Source: Antennarius striatus (taxonomy: Eukaryota; Chordata; Actinopteri; Lophiiformes; Antennariidae). From it: a stretch of DNA of 64,000 nucleotides. The position numbers were made by a program, and so were the translations under genes. Each line of letters starts with the position of its first letter. Position 1 is the stretch's first letter. Below, in pieces: positions 26,001 through 39,600 of the stretch. The notes under the pieces are model-generated. The model did no database searches. It had not been told where the DNA came from and saw nothing but the letters and a program-made list of their open reading frames with translations. The DNA is taken from NCBI RefSeq assembly GCF_040054535.1, contig NC_090783.1:5188001-5252000 (forward strand), read 5' to 3'.

Positions 26001-28098
26001 AAAGAATACGACTCCTTCAACATTACTCTGTCTGATTTGTCAGATCAGTGGATGGTGGGTGGCAATAAGGTTCAAGGTGTGACAGTTCATGTCACCATCC
26101 TTCCTGTTGACAGCATCCCACCTATTGTCAGTGTCGGAGAACAGTTTGTTGTCACTGAAGGGGAGAAGAATATCATCACTCTGAACCACATTCATGCTGA
26201 GGACATCGACACTGACAGTGATGATATCCTGTGCACCATCATCGTCCAACCAACATCTGGATATGTAGAGAATATCTCCCCGGCTGCAGGCTCTGAAAAA
26301 TCCAGGGCTGGGACAGCAATCACAGCCTTTGACATCAAAGATGTCGCCCTTGGTCATATCTACTATGTCCAGAGTATCCACAAAGGGGTTGAACCTGAGG
26401 AAGATCGCTTCACCTTCCGCTGCTCAGATGGTATTAATTTCTCAGAACGTCACTTCTTCCCCATCGTAATCATTCCAGCAAATGATGAGAAGCCTGAGAT
26501 TTTCATCCGGGAGTTTGTGGTCATGGAAGGCATGAGTCTGGTCATTGATTCGCCAATTCTAAATGCAGCTGATGCTGACATACCTGGGGATGAGCTGCAC
26601 TTTGAGATCATCAAGAAACCACAACATGGTACCATAGTTCAGCAGCTCAGCACTGGCATGATCCCTGTGGAAAACTTTAACTTGGAACAAATCAAAGAGG
26701 CATCCAATATTGTTTATGAACATGATGACTCAGAGACTAAGGAGGACAGCTTTGTAATAAGGCTCTCAGATGGGAAACATACAGTAGAAAAAACAGTTCT
26801 TATCATGGTTATTTCTGTTGACGATGAGACACCAAGGATGGCTATAAATGATGGGCTTGATGTTGAGATTGGTGAGACAAAAGTCATCAGCAACAGGGTT
26901 TTGAAGGCCACAGATCTGGACTCTGAGGACAAAGACCTCATATATGTTGTGCGTTATGGCCCGGGTCAAGGCTACCTTCAGCGTATCAGCAAATATGGTG
27001 ATGTTTTAGGCAATATTACGTTTGGGATGAACTTCACACAGGACGAAATCGACAAACAGCTCATCCAATATGTGCACACAGGTCAGGAGGGAATCCGTGA
27101 CCTGCTGAAGTTTGATGTCACAGATGGCATGAATCCACTTATCGACCGTTACTTTTACATCAACATTGGAAGCATTGACATGGTCTTTCCAGATGTGATC
27201 AACAAAGGGGTAACACTAAAGGAAGGTGGGAAAGTAACTCTTACCACTGACCTTCTCAGCACCACTGATATTAACAGTCCTGATGAATTTCTCAGCTTTA
27301 GCATCACAAGAGCACCTAGTAGAGGTCACCTAGAGAGCACCGACCATCCAGGTGTTCCCATTTCCACCTTCACCCAACTGCAGCTTGCAGGAAACAAGAT
27401 TTATTATATCCACACCTCAGATGATGAGATGAAAATGGACAGCTTTGAGTTTGAGGTGACAGACGGTTACAATCCTGTCTTCCGGACATTCAGAGTGTCC
27501 ATCACGGATGTAGATAATAAGAAACCCGTCTTGACTATAAACAAATTAGTTGTGGAGGAAGGAGAAACCAAGCTCATCACACCTTTTGAATTGACAGCTG
27601 AGGATCGTGACACTCCAGACAACCTACTACGATTCATTGTCACCCAGGTTCCTGTGCACGGGCAGCTGCTTTTCAACAACACTAAACCCATCACGACCTT
27701 CTCCAAGCAAGACCTAAATGAGAACCTCATCAGCTATAGGCACGACGGCACAGAGTCCAATGAAGACAGCTTCTCTTTCACTGTCACAGATGGTACTCAT
27801 ACGGATTTTTACGTCTTTCCTGACACTGTGTACGAGACCCGTAAACCCCAGATGATGACCATTCACATCAACACTGTGGACAATGGTGTTCCCCAGATCG
27901 TGGTCAACAAAGCAGCTGCCTCACTGAAGGTTCTGCCAACAGGACAACTAGGTTTTTTGATCACCAGCAAAGCCCTTCGATCAGAGGACCGTGACAGTGA
28001 CAAGAGAATCCTAAAATATGTGCTATCCCAGGCTCCCCTTCATGGCTTCATAATGAACACAGCGCTGGGAAATAACAGCATCAAGACCTTCACACAGG
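23073..28098 (+). other. frem3: frem3 exon 1: signal peptide plus CSPG repeat region
   Basis: One 5026-nt exon codes for residues 1-1675, more than half of the protein. The start [14 protein letters not shown] leads into a hydrophobic signal sequence. Repeating units recur about every 110-130 residues, with acidic cores such as TDIDSED, TDLDSDD, TDTDTDN and [13 protein letters not shown] elements, and the pattern V-HDGSD-x-x-x-D-F-F-V-DG. These are hallmarks of CSPG/NG2 repeats; about twelve are expected in the family. The donor is CACACAGG|GTAAGG. The family's single giant first exon is conserved here. Confidence 0.93.
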
Positions 28099-30525
28099 GT
28101 AAGGCACAGTCTCAGTATTTAATGTTTTAGAATAGAATGAAAAGTTATATTGCACAATTAAAATGCCCATATTTGATATGAAAGACATAAAGTAGCTCAT
28201 ATCATCTTTAATTGCAGTCTATGGTCTGCAGCTAGAACCTTATAAGGGGGGCTTTAGTTGTCACAGCTATCTTACTTAACACCATATCTTTATATTTGTC
28301 ACACAAACAGCTGATATTGATGACATGAAGATTTCATATGTGCTTCTGGATGGTAGCAATGCCACAAGTGATATCTTCTACTTCACAATTGAAGACAAAG
28401 GTGGGTAAAGCTTTAATATTTTACACTTCTGAGCATAGACACCAAAATGAGACCCAATACTTCGGAACAACATGACCGAAGGCTATCCTCTAGTGTTTTA
28501 ATGGGTTTTTAAACTTCCTGCTCGCTGTCAGTCTCCCAAGTGTTTGCATCACAAAGACTTAAGGCAGTTGGCCATGACTGACACCAGAGTATAGGTCCAC
28601 TATTTCTTTTTGCCTTACTGGACCAGGTTTAAGAGAAAGGGGTCAAAGGGTTATGTCAAAGGGAATGTGGGTTGCTAAAAGTCGAAGAAGTGGGACTGCT
28701 TCATGCTTTTAAATGTATTGTGAGAGAACAACGGGATCCTTTAGACCAGGGCACTACTCAAATGTTCTTTCTTCTTGTGCCTTGATTGATTCTGTGATAA
28801 AGACTACATGTGAGTTTAAATTTCTACTTGGAATCGGCTTCACAAAGAACAAATTTATCTTTACCTGCAATGGTGCGGAAAATAACTAAGTAAATGTTAT
28901 GATTGTGCATATCTTGGCAATTTTAACCCTGTATATCGTAGATTACATTTCAAATTAAATAATCCGTTTTCACATCTAATTTAGACACCCATCTCATACA
29001 CTTTGGTTTTCAACGGTTTCCAGAATATGATTCTTCTTACAGTCCCTTCTCGTTTTATATAGGCCTCCTTTTTAGAATGCTAATAATATCCACAGGTATA
29101 GCATGACAAACTGTTGGTATATCTATGATCCTGATCTCATCCTGTTAATCCTAAAGAATTATCTTAAATGAACCGCAGATGTATGCACAGACACGATGAT
29201 ACACTGCTGTCATGTAGATTTGCTTGAACAGCGCTATAAATATAGAAAATGTAATAAAAATACAACGGGTGTTTTTTTCTATTTCAGTGTCAGCTGTAAA
29301 ATACAAAATAAAATGTGGGATTGTAATCAATGAAGCAATTAAAGTTTAGTCCATACAGTTTAGTCTCTCATTAATCTAGATTACGGACGACGTTGGTGAT
29401 GATAGGAGCAGTGCTATCAGGGCTATGAGAAGGCAAGAAAAGGATGCTTCTTTTTTTTGACAGGTTACCATCTTTTTGTCAGAAAAAGTGAAGTTTTCTA
29501 TTAGTCTCATTTGTACACAGATTGTTTTTTGAAGGTGATCATTTGTTTTGACATTGATTGATGTAGATAATAGATGTTTTGGGTTTTTTTAAACGGAGGT
29601 TTAAATGGAGGTTTAACTCCCGGAAAGAAACTCGAGGGCCTCAAATAGCTCAACCGTCCCCTCTCTGATTTAAACATGCACCCAAATTCTGAATGGAACA
29701 ATGGTGCATACTGGGACATCAAGCAGATATCTTCCTGAATGACCACAGTTCACATGCATAGGTCAAAGACCGTGATGAATTCAGCTCACACCATAGAATA
29801 CCATTAAATTAAATTAATGTATTATTGTATTTAGCTTGACAATATGTTAGAATAAACTTGCGCGCACACACGTACACAGACATACACACACATAAATGAG
29901 TAAACAGGAACATGAAGTACAAGGGGTCAAATTACAGATAAAAGCCATCTAAACCTAGCAGTGTATTGGTAAATGTGAGTTCCTGAAGACGTGATAACTT
30001 GGGGGGGTGGTACTTACCTGGACAGGTCGGGACATGCAGGAGGAGAGCATACTGAAGGTCAGCTATCTGTTTATAAATCTAAGTTGGTGAGCTGTTGGTG
30101 TCGGAAGAGATTTGTACCCAAGATTATCCCCTAAAAATCGGTCTTTGTTTGAACAGAGTGAAGTTAAAAATGTTGTGTTTGCTTCAACAGATAAAAATTT
30201 TGACACTTTAAAATTTTATATTTGGATCTAATCCAAATACTGGATCAGTAATCCCGCTGAAAAGATAAGTGTCCACTATGATCTTAACATCCATCACTGA
30301 TAAGTCCTTTTTTTTACCCAGGTATTTACATAATCACTGATCATTAATCTTCGTTTCCGAGACAAAGCATTTTCACAACTATGTGGTTAAAGAAGATCTA
30401 ATGTTTGACACGGCTTCAGTGTGACCTCATTTTAGGAAATGACCCTCAGATGCTCTGATATGAGGAGCCGCTTACGGTTATTAGCAACCTCTAGGAGGTA
30501 CCTGTCGCTACATGCTCTGCGCTGG

Positions 30526-30601
<76 letters not shown>

Positions 30602-33600
30602 CCAAACAACAGATCATCAAGGAGTAGCGTCAAAGTTTGGTGTACTGCATAAGGCATCACTGTTGCGTGTGACATACATGTTCTCTCAGCAGCAGCACAT
30701 GTGTGGCCGGCCCACAGGTGAACTGTGTCTTATGAGAGGTCAGGAAGTGCCATTCAGCTTCACACTGGGGGTCTCTGTGTGGACCTGTTGGTCAGCGGTT
30801 ACATTCCAGATTCAGAGGAGTCCTGGACAGCTCTATCAAGTCTGGACACATTAAGATGGCTTTTGGCTTTTGACCTATTTGCTGAAATGTGTTGAGGTTG
30901 CATAAATCATTCACGTGACAGAAGCAGGAAAAAAACAGTAAATCAACCTGAGTAAGCCCCAATGCAGTATTTCTTCACAGATATGTGGATCATGTGCAAC
31001 AAAATATATATGAATTAAGTCATCCTTGTACACTTGAAATGTATATACTGATTTCTCATTTAATACATTTTCAGTAGCTGATACATGTAACTGACAAGTA
31101 GTTTTGTCATGACAGAATTACTACTTTCTTGAATCATATAGCTCTGCTGTTAAAGCTGCAGAAATAAATCAAGAAACATTATTTAGATTTAGTGGGTTGC
31201 ACTTCTTTTTGCTCTAGGTGTGTTGGATTGATTTATCTGATATCTTAACTGCAGCCAACTGATCACTTCTCACAAAGGCGTTGTAAAACACGTACCGAAC
31301 TGTCTTGTTGCCTGGTGATCTCCAGTTCCCATTGGTCGATTGGTTCATTCATCTGTCTGTTGTGAATTTTTCAATGACGAGCAGTAAACTGCAAGTAAAG
31401 TGACCAGGTCAGAGACTCCCTACAGCCATTCAAAACAAGGCCTACTGCAGCAATAAATACTTGTTTTTACAAGTGCATACACGGCTTGCATATCCCTGTC
31501 CATTGGACATGGGCTGAGTGAGCCACGGGCTAAGAAAGAAATCCTTTCTTACTGCCAGACATGTCGAGACATTTCTTTTTCTTAGAATTAGAGGAATAAA
31601 TTAGTGTCAGATATTTTGACCATGGTCAAAGTTGGTCGCAATTTCACTTTGAAATTTATGGCTACAAGATAACTCCAATTTCAAAGCAATATCAATCAAA
31701 CACTACTGATCTAAAGATTGGAAGCTGGAGCAAACAAAGCAGTCAGATAAGTCGGCTCCGTCTCTTTGCTTTTTTCTGATTGTAACGTTTTAGTCTTCGG
31801 GCACCGGAGAGGGATCATAGACCCCAGCAGTGTTATGCGATCATTCAGAACAGGGAGAGGAATGTACTTCCTTAGAGTCTCCAGACTCTGGGGCCGCAGA
31901 CAGAACAGGGCCTGGAAGTAAAGTGGTATCCTGAGCAGACAGGTGTGTACGTGAGAGGGAAGGTTCCAAGCAGATCCTCTTTCAAAGGCCCCCATCTCAC
32001 CACTCTGGGCTCTGCAGAAATCCAACCCAATCCCAGATAGCGTGATAACCTGCAAACTTCCATAGCCAAAGGTGACCACCCTGAGGACACAGTCCGTGAT
32101 TGGGTGCCATAAAATGGGAGAGAATAAGTATATATTTTCTGTGCTCTAATTTGATTTCCGTGAATTTTCCCTGCTGTATGGCAGGAACGCGTGGAGACTC
32201 ACAAAGCCATGTCACACCCAGACTTCCTAACTGTGTTTTGGGATCTTACATGTCACCCATGTCAACAGTCGCTGGGAGATTTACTGACTAATGGTGCCAC
32301 AGGCCTCCTGTGACTAGAAGATGAGGCTTCTTACTCCCCCTCCAGCACTCCCCACTCTGTTCTCACTCCCCCTCTGTCCCCCTCTTAAAGACTCCCTCAT
32401 GGTTTGACTGTGCTTTGGTGAGTTCATCCTCTGACCTCTTCTCTAATTCTTTCTCTTTTCTGTCATAGAGGTTTCCCCATATCCTTCTCAATGAACGTTA
32501 GAATCACCTAATATACTTTCTCTGTCTTTCTATTTAGGTCTTTTTTCTTTTTTATGTCTTTTCCCTCCTTCAACCTTGATTTATGGCAGTTTGATGGTTG
32601 CAGGGTAGGGAGTTATGATGTATGGCTACAGCAGTTATTCTTATCTGCTCTCATATGGCAATGCTGGCGCTGTTGCCACGCTGTCATTGAATGACGAGCA
32701 ATTCCCTAGCTTTTCTGTCATGAAAGATTTTCCAGTTGATATCTAAAGATATAAATGGTTATAAAATATCAATCATCAATCACATCTTTGATCTTTCCTT
32801 TAAATTCCCGGTTGTGATATCATCAAGTCAAATTCTAATAGCTTCGAATAAGCTGGTTAAAATCATGTTGAACAAGTACCCTAATGACTGAGGTGTGAGT
32901 TTGTCAGGGGAATTTTTTTAGCATGCTAATGTTGAACTTCAGCTATTTGATTTCTATGCACTTTTATTTTTTAACACTTCTTGCCATTCAAATTTTGTAA
33001 GCTAGGATCCTGTGTAATCATGATTTTTAACACCCTGTAGCCATCACTTCTCCATCAGTCCCCAAACCAGCAATCCAGCCTCCGTGACGTGTTGATCTGC
33101 AGCACATGCTGCCACTCTCTTGGAGGAATGATTAAGAGTTATTAATACACTGTAAATTATTTATAATCATGCAGCATTCCGAGCATGAATACTTCAGAGT
33201 TCAGAGAGGAAGTTTTACTTTCACTGTAATCAAAAGCTCACTCAATAACATATTATAGATATAGAAATTAATATTCTTCAGTTTTGACCTCTCCATGATA
33301 TAATAGCACATATTTAAAGGAATGCTATTAAATGCCTAGCATAGCTAACTGGAACCTCACAAGTATTTATATCAACCGGATGATTAATGAGGAAATATAA
33401 TAATGGCCATGCTTGTCACTGGATGAGATATTCTTAGAAGGTTGCCCTTCCTTGCATCATGCTTGTGATCGTCAAAGCCTCATTTTAACCTTCTTGTCCA
33501 AACATTCATCCGGCCTGACCCACTATCCCACTGCATCTATGTATGGTGCAGGCGGCAATGCTGTGTAAATATGAGCTCATGAAGAATGTGCTGTCAAAGG

Positions 33601-36600
33601 ATGCTGCTGAAGGGGAAATCTCAAGCGATTAGGCGCTGTGTATTTATTGATGTTGTTTTGCTGAGGGTATCGGATACTTGAAATGAAGAAGGGTATTCAT
33701 TTCCTCACGCTTTGCCTATAATCCAAACACTGGACTTTTACATTCTTGTGTTTTCTGGAACTGATCGCTTTGGTTAAATACATCATCAAAACACAGTTAC
33801 CTCCAGGCCTTTATGTGATTAACTGCTGTTAAATATGTCAAACAGCTTTTAGCGGAGACTTAAAAGGCATCATATGAGTTTCATATTCATCGCCTACCCT
33901 TGTCTGCAGATAACATAAATCACACTGAAGCTAAATTATTAGATAGCTGACAACGCAGACATCGAGAAACATGTGTGGGCTATAAAACTTTTCATCCCAC
34001 AAAAATTATGATAGCTGTCAATTTGAATAGCTAATGGAAATATGAGATGAGTCGGGCAGCTACTGTACGTGTAGGATTTAAAACTCAATCTGGTGAAGTA
34101 AAAGTTCAACCGTAAATCAGGACTAAAATCTAGAACTCACATCAACACATCCATCCACATCGGTCTTTTTATTGGCCATAAAACATTTTCTGGCGGGGAT
34201 CTTTGCTGAGACTCATGCCAGCTCCAGACTCGATGTCTGACATCTACAAAAGGAGCCAGACAAAAGAAAGATTCCCCTCTCTTCCGCGGGTGCGAACAAT
34301 GTGGAGGCACACGGGGGAGGCAGGCCTTGGTGGCGGTTCTGGCCCACCCAGACAGCGGCCTGCTGTCTTCCTCAGTTGTTCGTCCTCTCGGTGAACAAAG
34401 CAAAAACGTGGAGGAAGGGGAACACAGAGCATGGGAGGTTTGTGGAACACAGCTGTCACTACATGGAATCTGGGAGAGGAACCGGAAGGAGGGTTTTGTG
34501 GGACGCGGAGAAAGGAAACAACATCAAGTTTTTTAGTTTTTGATTTACCTTTTTAGGCAATAATAGAAATCTACGGATATCAGGTTCTCATTCATAAAAC
34601 CTCAGCGGTACATGAAGCTAAATCTGCCTGATTACTGGAAGCCCAAAAAGAAGCAGCTTTTTGTCTTCGCTGTGTTAATTTGATAATGGGTGGTGATAAG
34701 CTCCGAATAGTCTTCTCCTCATATCAGCTTCAAATAAGGCTGGCTGCCAGAACACACTCTGCAGCACAGGCACAATCTGAGGGTCCACATTTCCCCAAGA
34801 TTGACATCAGTTCTCAATGAGAAGCAGTGAAGACAAAATTCAGTCAGGCGTTTATATGCACCTACAAACAGGAAACACCTACAATTCATTCTGGTTATCA
34901 TTTTATGCATGTTCTGTATGAACACCTGAAGAACTTGAGACTAGCAAAAACAGACATGTTTCACACTTCCTGTATTTTTAGCTGTGACTCTTGGAAACCT
35001 GAGTATTGAACGTGGCCGAGGGGTGGCTGTCCCCGCTGGGCTCTACATAATCCCTACATAATGCTGCCTTGCCTCCAACCAGGTGCAGGCTTTCACTAAT
35101 TTTCTTTCCATACTGTTTGTGGAAGATGACAAAGGCATAAGACTCACAGATTTCAGTCTATTTAGAGAGGACAATTCTCTCTCTCTGGTCCAATATAACT
35201 CTGACTGTTTTCCCCAAACCGGTGAACTTCCATCCTCGAGTCTTTAATAGGGTTAGGTCACCAGGGCCACTGCAATATATGATCAGTCGTGCAAGAAGCA
35301 GCCCTCTCTAAAGTCCCTGACCAAAGACCCCTCTGAGCTCGACCTATTTCACATGAAAAAGTCACAGGTCAGCAGGCTTGTCTCACTAAAGAAGAAACTT
35401 TCAGACCTTTTGCAGCTGTTGTTAAAAAAACATTCCGATTATGTTGTAGCGCCTATAATCTTAAAAATCTCCAGAGTGACCAGTTTCAAGTCGGTGACCA
35501 CCACCGAGCTGACAGTTTGAGGGATTACATGAGTCATGAGATGGTATGGATTAAGGAAAGGGTTTAAAGTTGTAGGACTGTGGCAGGTGACTGGTAGGGT
35601 GTCGGTTCAGATGTGTGCTTTATGAGTGTGACCGCTTTCCCAGATAATAAAGAAGTATTATAACAAGGTCATAAAGAACTGAAGGTCAAAACTGAATGAC
35701 TTGAAAATCTATGTTAAAGAATTATCTGGTGAATATGGTAAATAATCTGTATTTGTCACCTTTTATTGTCTCTAATGGAAAACAAAACTCACATTAAAGC
35801 ATGAACAGCCAAGTCACTTACAAATTCATGGTATGGTAATTTTTTACCAACAGATCATGTTACAACTGTGTTTCCCTTGTTATAGAGGTGACAGTGTGAA
35901 AGGGCATCAGGTAGAAATGGATGAGAACCAGAGGAAATAAGAAACGACTCATCTTCAGGTCTTCTAAAGTGAAGAAAAGGGAAGTCCTGGTATTAAGTTA
36001 TCATGTTTCCCTCTAAATTAAAATGCCCTTTGAATCCTTTTTACCTTGAGCCAATAGCAGACTGCAGTTTATGCGCCTCAGTGGTTCCTAACATGAACAA
36101 ATAGATGTTTCATTGCTGTGCTGTGCAGTGGAGGATGTCTTTCAGACAAAGGATTGCTCTCACTTTTTTTTCTACGTTTTTTTTAGGTGGAAATAAACTA
36201 AATCCTCAGCCATTCCGGCTCAACTGGGCCTGGATCTCTCTGGAGAAGGAGCTCTATGTAGTGGATGAGGATGCCAAGTTCCTGGAGGTGACGCTCAAAC
36301 GCAGAGGCTACTTGGGAGAAACCTCCTTCGTCAGTAAGTCTTTCGGGCATTAGTTTAGTATCTGTCATGATACAGCATGTGACTATTAGAACTGAACATA
36401 TCCTTTTTTTTATATATACAGTAGATTAATGAACAATAAATAAATGTCTGTTCGAATTTATATCTATGCGTTAGCTTCAGTAAATTTAGCTAAAATAACT
36501 TCAGCCTTTTTGATAAATAATCTGCTTTTCTTTCAAAATTCAAAATTTGTACAAAGACAAAAATTTTTTTATCACCTTATCACTTAAATCTATACATATT

Positions 36601-39600
36601 CAAGTTAAGCTCTTCAAGTCTATCCCCATTAAAATTTAAAATGAACACAACATCGATAAGAACAACAAGCAGAAAGCACAAATCCTATGTGTATGTGTAT
36701 ATGTGTACTTCCCCTCACGCCTGGGGTCTTCTGACTGAGAGCTCATATAACACTTCTTCCTAAAGGTCACAAGGAAAGGCTGACATGCTGGCCTGCTTGG
36801 CTGCAGCAGACATTTGCATGCAAGAGATTTATAACATGTTAACATGCACACGTCTGGCTTGGAAGATGCAAAAAAGTAAAACACACAAATATAAATACAT
36901 ACAAGTATAAATACACACAAATAGATATACAAGTAAATTGATGTATGGATTTTTTTTAAAATGCTCGTGAACTTTTTTGGTTCAGAATCTGCTCATTGTA
37001 CCTGTAGAACATAATTCATGAGACCTATCTTTTAATGTTTAAAACCAAAGAAGTAGTTTCCTAAAATATTATTAAATCATCAATCATTAAATCTCTTGCC
37101 TTACTGTTTTTTGTCAGGTATTGGCACTGTAGATGGGACAGCTAAGAAGGACAAAGACTTCCGTGGTAAGGCCCAGAAGCAGGTCCAGTTCAACCCTGGT
37201 CAGACTACGGCGACTTGGAAGGTGAAGATCTTCATGGACCAGGAGTTTGAGAACTCGGAGACCTTTCAGATTAAGCTGTCAGACCCAGTCATGGGTCTGT
37301 TGGAATTTCCTGACGCTGCAACGGTCGAGATTGTTGATCCTGGAGATGGTACATCTATTACAGTCAAACATTAAAACACATGTAATTTAATGATAACATT
37401 TCTTGAATGTGATTATTCATTATTTGTCCTTCTCTTCCCAAAACAGAATCGACTGTCTTCATTCCTCAAGCAGAGTACAAGATTGAGGAGGATGTGGGAG
37501 AGCTGTTAGTTCCGGTGCGGCGCTCAGGAGATGCCAGCCAGGAACTTATGGTGGTCTGCTACACCCACCAAGGTGAAATGAAAGTGTTTGCACTTATTTT
37601 TGCAAAATAAGATGTGTCAAAGAAATGTTTCTAATATGTATGTAAAAACATGTATTTTTGGATACTAAAAATGTAAATGCTTATCTATTTTCATAAGGTT
37701 ACGACATCTGTATTTATGCATTGTATCATCTCTTCTCTTTTGAATTCTGTGACCTCATGCTATTAGCATCTCCACAGTAATAGATGAAGTCTCAAGTTTA
37801 ACCCCCTGTGTTCTCTCTTCCTATCATTCCTCAGGCACGGCGACAGGCACCATACCCAGCACTGTGCTGTCCTACTCTGATTACATCACTCGACCTGAGG
37901 ACCACACCAGCGTGCTGCGCTTCGACAAAGATGAGCGAGAGAAGCTCTGTCGCATCATTATAATAGATGACTCCCTGTATGAAGAGGAAGAGAGCTTCAA
38001 CGTGAGCCTCAGCATGCCCATGGGCGGCCAGGTGGGCGCCAATTTCCCAACCGCCAAGGTCACCATCCTGGCAGACAGTGATGATGGTAAGTAGATTGGT
38101 ATGAATTTATGGTCAATTGAGGAGATCTTAGAGAAGAGCATTGACAATTTATTGTTAGATTTACTGTCATCTCAGAGGCCTGGGTCACAGTTAACCACCT
38201 AAATACAGCTAAGATACTTTTTTTTGGGTCTGTTTGCATTTTATTTTTCAGCCTTTTGATGTGTTAGCCTTACCTCAGGTTGGTGCCATTGTTTCTTGAA
38301 TACGCCTTTGACTTGGATCCATTGGTTATTCATGAAACTTTTTGAGAATTTAATGACAGGCCATAGTTAAAAGGCTACTGTAGGTCATGGTTGCAGGTGT
38401 GAGTGATTCTGTCTGCATACTATTGAGCTACCAAAGGTGCACAGGAAATACAAAAGCATCAGACTCCAAAAACAAAAGCCCTCCATACTACTTCCTGTAA
38501 TGGCTTCACAGTATATTGTGTAGTCCGTCTGCCTGTCTCTGTCTGTCTTTAAGTGGCAGGAACAGGACAACACCACACAGGTGTTAAGAGGGAGAATGTG
38601 GCCTCATTGTGTGTCAGACAAGGCTACACTGACAGATAAATGGACTTCAAACCCCATTGCGCCCCTCAAGCGATCCCCGTCCTCATTGGCATTCAGGGGA
38701 GCTCGGGGGAATCAGAGGGTATCCCTTTGTCTGGTGGAACCAGAAGACAGGTGGTGGAGAAGAGGGCATATTGTGTGTGGAATCTAAATGACTGGTATGT
38801 TTACAGTCTTTCAGGAGGTTTTCAAGCCAAACTTCTTTTGTTTGAGTTGATCCACTGAAGAAAATGTCTCAACAAATATGACAAATTGGAAACTTCAAAT
38901 TCCTAACAATCCTCAAGGTCATCCAACAGGAGAAAATCAGTCCACTGGACTCATAGAGAGTTCCTTGAGAACATTTCACCTTTCATCCAAGAGGCTTCTT
39001 CTGTGAACGGAAGAAGCCTCTTGGATGAGAAGATTGATTTGTGGATTGATCGAAATGCCTTTGGATAGCCATGACTTGCTTGAATTAGAACCTTCACAGA
39101 CAATCCTCACAGTCCTTCGTCTATCTGACTAGTCTTGTTTACTCAACTTCAAGTTCCCCCACAAGATGTCCAACCTTTCACCAGAGGTACTTTCTCATCA
39201 TTACATACCTGGTCACAATGCAAACATTCTTTCCATTCAATTTGCAACAGAAACACAATTGATCTTTATGCATAAAAGATCAGCATTCCTAGACATGTGA
39301 CGAGAAAAGAGAAAATTTGTGAGTGGAGATCTTTATTATGTTATACTTCTTGGTGGGTCCTGGAGTAACAACCCACCATAAATCTGGTTTAGTGTGTGTG
39401 AATGTCTGTGTGTGTTTGTGAGAAATCAAGTGCCTGTCTGGGTAAACTTGTCGTTTGGATTCTCTCCAGCATTAAGGATGCATTGTCTATCTGCCTCTTC
39501 CTCACACTGATCTTTAAAGTTGCCATGTAGGCACTCGTTGCCCTCATACAGCCGAGTTATTAAGTAGCTGGCTCCGACGCTGGAAGCTTTTGAACTTGTG

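Noticed and set aside
23166-27730. Many antisense frames inside frem3 exon 1
   Set aside because: They are shadows of a long, high-complexity coding exon on the + strand, without independent signals.
31711-32090. Minus-strand frame of 122 codons in frem3 intron 2
   Set aside because: No domain that I recognise, no splice context, and another frame is equally open. It could be an old repeat, but I cannot support it.
34137-34543. Overlapping frames on both strands in frem3 intron 2
   Set aside because: GC-richer patch with no recognisable protein; several frames are open at once, as expected by chance.
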